Of a DNA stretch of 64,000 nt, positions 61,842 to 64,000 are shown one piece after another. Under the pieces are notes generated by a model. The model made no database searches. It was not told where the DNA came from and was given only the letters and a program-made list of their open reading frames with translations. The stretch is from Lishizhenia tianjinensis (lineage in GTDB: Bacteria > Bacteroidota > Bacteroidia > Flavobacteriales_D > Crocinitomicaceae), in contig CALQIX020000013.1 in assembly GCA_943330745.2 (NCBI GenBank), forward strand, positions 27,419 through 91,418, in the 5' to 3' direction. Each line of letters begins with the position of its first letter. Position 1 is the first letter of the stretch. Made by a program: the position numbers and the translations under genes.

Positions 61842-63158
61842 ATGAGATTATTAACTGGGATATTTATTTTTTTTACGGCTTTTGGTATAAATGCTCAAAC
61901 CTCAAAATATATTTCCGCTCAAAAAGGTGATTCATTGAAAAAACCAAGTCGATTTTCATTTGATTACGCGATTGGGTATCAACGACAGAATATGACTGAA
62001 TTGAATCGCTATTATATGGATTCCTTTGCGCTGAAGGTTGGTATTTTTGACAAACACATTCACCATGGAATGTATCGCAATCTTAGTTTTTCTTACCATC
62101 CAAGTTCATTTTGGAGCATTGGTTTGAATTATAAGACAGATCAAGCAAGTGTTTCACATCAGTCCGAAATGTACACGACTGATCAAAATGGAAATATTTT
62201 GGATACTATTCAATCAAATTTTCAATTTAAAACCAAAAATTCAGCTTTGGGAGTTATAGTCCAATTGCATTGGAATACTTTATTCTACAGGATGAGTAAG
62301 AAAAAGATTTGGGATGATTTACACCTAAGCACATCTGCTGGAATATCTTATAATTTATCCGTTCTCTCACTAAATCAAAGTACTCCCTATTTTGATTTTT
62401 CAAACAGAACAGATTTTCTTGGTGAAAATTTTGGATACAATACACAAGTTACGATGAGTTACCCATTAATAAAATTGAACCATTCACAACTAAGGTTGGG
62501 TGTTCGTTTAGGTTATCAATGGTCAAGAAGTAATTCATTAACTTATTCAAGCGCCGACCCTTGGCAAATAGGTGATTATATGGTAAAGGCCAATTTTTCT
62601 GGAATAAACGCCGGTTTAAGTCTGATTTATCAAGTAGGAAATAATAAAAATAGTATCTCAAAAAATGGAAACTCAGCCAATGCAATTTACGTTGATGTAT
62701 TTGGACAAGCCTTGTATGGTACGTTAGGCTATGACAGAATTTTGAATGTAAATTCAACCAAAATGAATCATTCAGTGAGTGCAGGAATACTTTACCTAAA
62801 CCAATTTCCTTGGACGTATTTGCGTGTGTTTTCTGTTCCCGTTTCTTACAATATGCTTTTTGATTTTCATCCAACTAAAAATCTTCCACATAAATTGGAA
62901 GTGGGAATGGGACTTAACTACTTAGACCTTAAAAGTGGAGAAAATAATTCTTTTATTACGGAATCGTATTTGTATCCTTCATTACGAATAGGTTATCGTT
63001 ACCATTCCATGAAAAGTGGCTTATTTTTCCGAACCACTTTTACCCCTGTTTTATCCGGATTTGAATTTTCTGATGGATATGCATGGTTTGGATCAGCGGC
63101 ATTTTTTGGTCAACGTATCATGCCTTGGATCGGATTTAGTATCGGAAAAACATTTTAA
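61842..63158 (+). CDS. Outer-membrane beta-barrel-like protein
   Basis: A 438-residue exported protein with signal peptide 1-19 (ending INAQ) and many amphipathic strands, ending WIGFSIGKTF with C-terminal Phe. The size suggests a barrel of perhaps 16 or more strands, but no named family is recognised. 13 bp after the preceding gene. Confidence 0.7.
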   Translation: MRLLTGIFIFFTAFGINAQTSKYISAQKGDSLKKPSRFSFDYAIGYQRQNMTELNRYYMDSFALKVGIFDKHIHHGMYRNLSFSYHPSSFWSIGLNYKTDQASVSHQSEMYTTDQNGNILDTIQSNFQFKTKNSALGVIVQLHWNTLFYRMSKKKIWDDLHLSTSAGISYNLSVLSLNQSTPYFDFSNRTDFLGENFGYNTQVTMSYPLIKLNHSQLRLGVRLGYQWSRSNSLTYSSADPWQIGDYMVKANFSGINAGLSLIYQVGNNKNSISKNGNSANAIYVDVFGQALYGTLGYDRILNVNSTKMNHSVSAGILYLNQFPWTYLRVFSVPVSYNMLFDFHPTKNLPHKLEVGMGLNYLDLKSGENNSFITESYLYPSLRIGYRYHSMKSGLFFRTTFTPVLSGFEFSDGYAWFGSAAFFGQRIMPWIGFSIGKTF

Positions 63159-63173
63159 CAATGAGTAACTCTT

Positions 63174-63452
63174 ATGCATAAATTATTTAGCATTTTCATT
63201 TTTCTATCAACTTTCGGATTTAAGGCTCAAAACAATTTAATTCTTAATCCATCCGATCATTCAGGAAAGAAACTAATCAATCAACAAGTAGAAATTGAAG
63301 TTTCAATCTACGAAGACATTTCAGTAATTAAAGCTTCAGCAATGCCTAAAATGAAAGAAAGTAACTCTTTAGCTCCTTACGAAAAACGCTTTGAATACTT
63401 GCTCATAAATGTTCCTAAAATTCACCTACCTGAAATTTTTAAAACGAAATAA
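63174..63452 (+). CDS. Small exported protein
   Basis: A 92-residue protein with signal peptide 1-19 (ending FKAQ) and a short polar remainder. No domain recognised. 15 bp after the barrel gene and 1 bp before the next small gene. Confidence 0.55.
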   Translation: MHKLFSIFIFLSTFGFKAQNNLILNPSDHSGKKLINQQVEIEVSIYEDISVIKASAMPKMKESNSLAPYEKRFEYLLINVPKIHLPEIFKTK

Positions 63453-63453
63453 T

Positions 63454-63624
63454 ATGACTTACACTATCATCAAAGAATCGGCAATGTGGTCCACTAACTC
63501 GCTGAATCGAAAAGTAGAAAAAATACTCAATGAAAAAACAAAAGAAGGATACGAGGTGGTAACAGTTGCCTTTGGTTTAAATATGTGGTGGATGCCAACA
63601 GCGTTTATTACACTTCGTAAATAA
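63454..63624 (+). CDS. Small Trp-containing protein
   Basis: A 56-residue cytoplasmic-looking protein (KVEKILNEKTKEGYEVVTVAFG) resembling the short DUF4177-like fold, in which a helix is followed by GYEV-type strands. The ATG at 63454 is chosen; a longer frame would overlap the previous gene. Function unknown. Confidence 0.5.
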   Translation: MTYTIIKESAMWSTNSLNRKVEKILNEKTKEGYEVVTVAFGLNMWWMPTAFITLRK

Positions 63625-63711
63625 CTTTTAGTGTTATAAACCTAAAGAAAAATAAAGGTATAGAAAAGGAAAAGTGGTCTTCCTCCTTCTCATCACAGCT
63701 TCAGAAAACAT

Positions 63712-63786
63712 AAAAACAAGGGTATAACAAGCGGTTCGTCAAGCGTATGCATAAATGCAGTTATTGTCTCTCACGCCCTTGTTTTT
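63712..63786. repeat. 11-bp inverted repeat with nested stem
   Basis: AAAAACAAGGG (63712-63722) and CCCTTGTTTTT (63776-63786) are perfectly complementary; inside, ATAAC (63724-63728) pairs with GTTAT (63760-63764). Confidence 0.75.
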
Positions 63787-63882
63787 AGCGTTCCTTAGCC
63801 AGTCGTTCAGAATTCTCTTTGTGGCTGTTCACTTGTTTTCTTCGCCTTTTCTTCGGGCGTCCTCAGTCGCAGCTACTTCATC

Positions 63883-63928
63883 CCCCTTGAAAACCCAATA
63901 AGGTTGCTACGCAGTAAATAACAAGGGG
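63883..63928. repeat. 7-bp inverted repeat CCCCTTG/CAAGGGG
   Basis: Perfect arms at 63883-63889 and 63922-63928 around a 32-bp loop, within the same structured region; both repeats share the CCCTTG/CAAGGG core. Confidence 0.65.
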
Positions 63929-64000
63929 TCTGCCGCTGCTTGTGTTTATGCTCGCCTGCTAAAGCGCCTCAGCTGCGGTACTGTCACAGTTTTTGAGCCA

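Larger units (their letters stand above)
63625..64000. other. GC-richer structured non-coding stretch at the right end
   Basis: No coding frame is evident. From about 63720 base composition is richer in G+C than the neighbouring genes, with two strong inverted repeats and the start TATAACAAGCGG, which resembles the left end of attC-like elements. The region continues beyond the window. Confidence 0.6.

Noticed and set aside
63409..63453. A longer start for the 56-residue protein
   Set aside because: It would overlap the preceding exported-protein gene; the ATG at 63454 follows that stop directly.
1..64000. CRISPR array, rRNA or complete insertion sequence
   Set aside because: I found no regularly spaced repeats, no rRNA-like sequence and no transposase in either strand.

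Overview
This window looks like a chromosomal segment of a low-GC Bacteroidota bacterium, most likely Flavobacteriales (a Crocinitomicaceae/Fluviicola-like lineage is my inference). The evidence is an alternative complex III (ACIII) operon joined to cytochrome oxidase genes, many proteins with type IX secretion (T9SS) sorting tails, family S46 dipeptidyl-peptidase, RNase Y, a bacillithiol-linked YtxJ protein, and repeated TAnnTTTG promoter boxes with few Shine-Dalgarno sequences.

Layout. 1-10.3 kb: respiratory operon actB(partial)-actC-actD-actE-actF-coxB-coxA, closed by a strong terminator. 10.4-32 kb: mostly conserved housekeeping genes (two M23 peptidases, zapA with a coiled-coil partner, rny, a ferredoxin-NADP reductase-like protein, an XTP/dITP pyrophosphatase, a P-type ATPase, glyS, an RlpA-like protein, a small haem protein, a Tat-type extradiol dioxygenase, a CoA-transferase, a B12-type MerR regulator, bcp, recA, a HAD hydrolase, YceI, an S46 peptidase, aspartate kinase, FeoA). 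33-41.5 kb: T9SS cargo, a pheS-ytxJ-glutaminyl cyclotransferase operon, and three tandem related lipoproteins. 41.6-46.7 kb: core of an integrated element (tyrosine integrase, an unknown protein, two excisionase-like HTH proteins, a VirE-N/DUF3987 replication protein), followed by an AbiEi/AbiEii toxin-antitoxin pair on the opposite strand with paired palindromic operators. 48.6-49.2 kb: a 476-bp partial copy of the downstream T9SS/response-regulator junction.

50.8-53.6 kb (minus strand): an operon of two related multi-pass membrane proteins, a histidine kinase without its own sensor domain, and a NarL-type response regulator. It is separated by two identical perfect palindromes from a divergent run (54-63.6 kb) of surface proteins: outer-membrane barrel-like proteins, three T9SS proteins with near-identical tails, and lipoproteins. 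An attC-like hairpin and a tiny signal-peptide gene interrupt that run. The window ends in a GC-richer, structured non-coding stretch.

The best candidates for something undescribed are the tandem membrane-sensor/kinase/regulator operon with its palindrome pair, the attC-like element with its orphan signal peptide, the structured right end, and the eroded duplication next to the AbiE module. All functional calls come from reading sequence; no database search was run.
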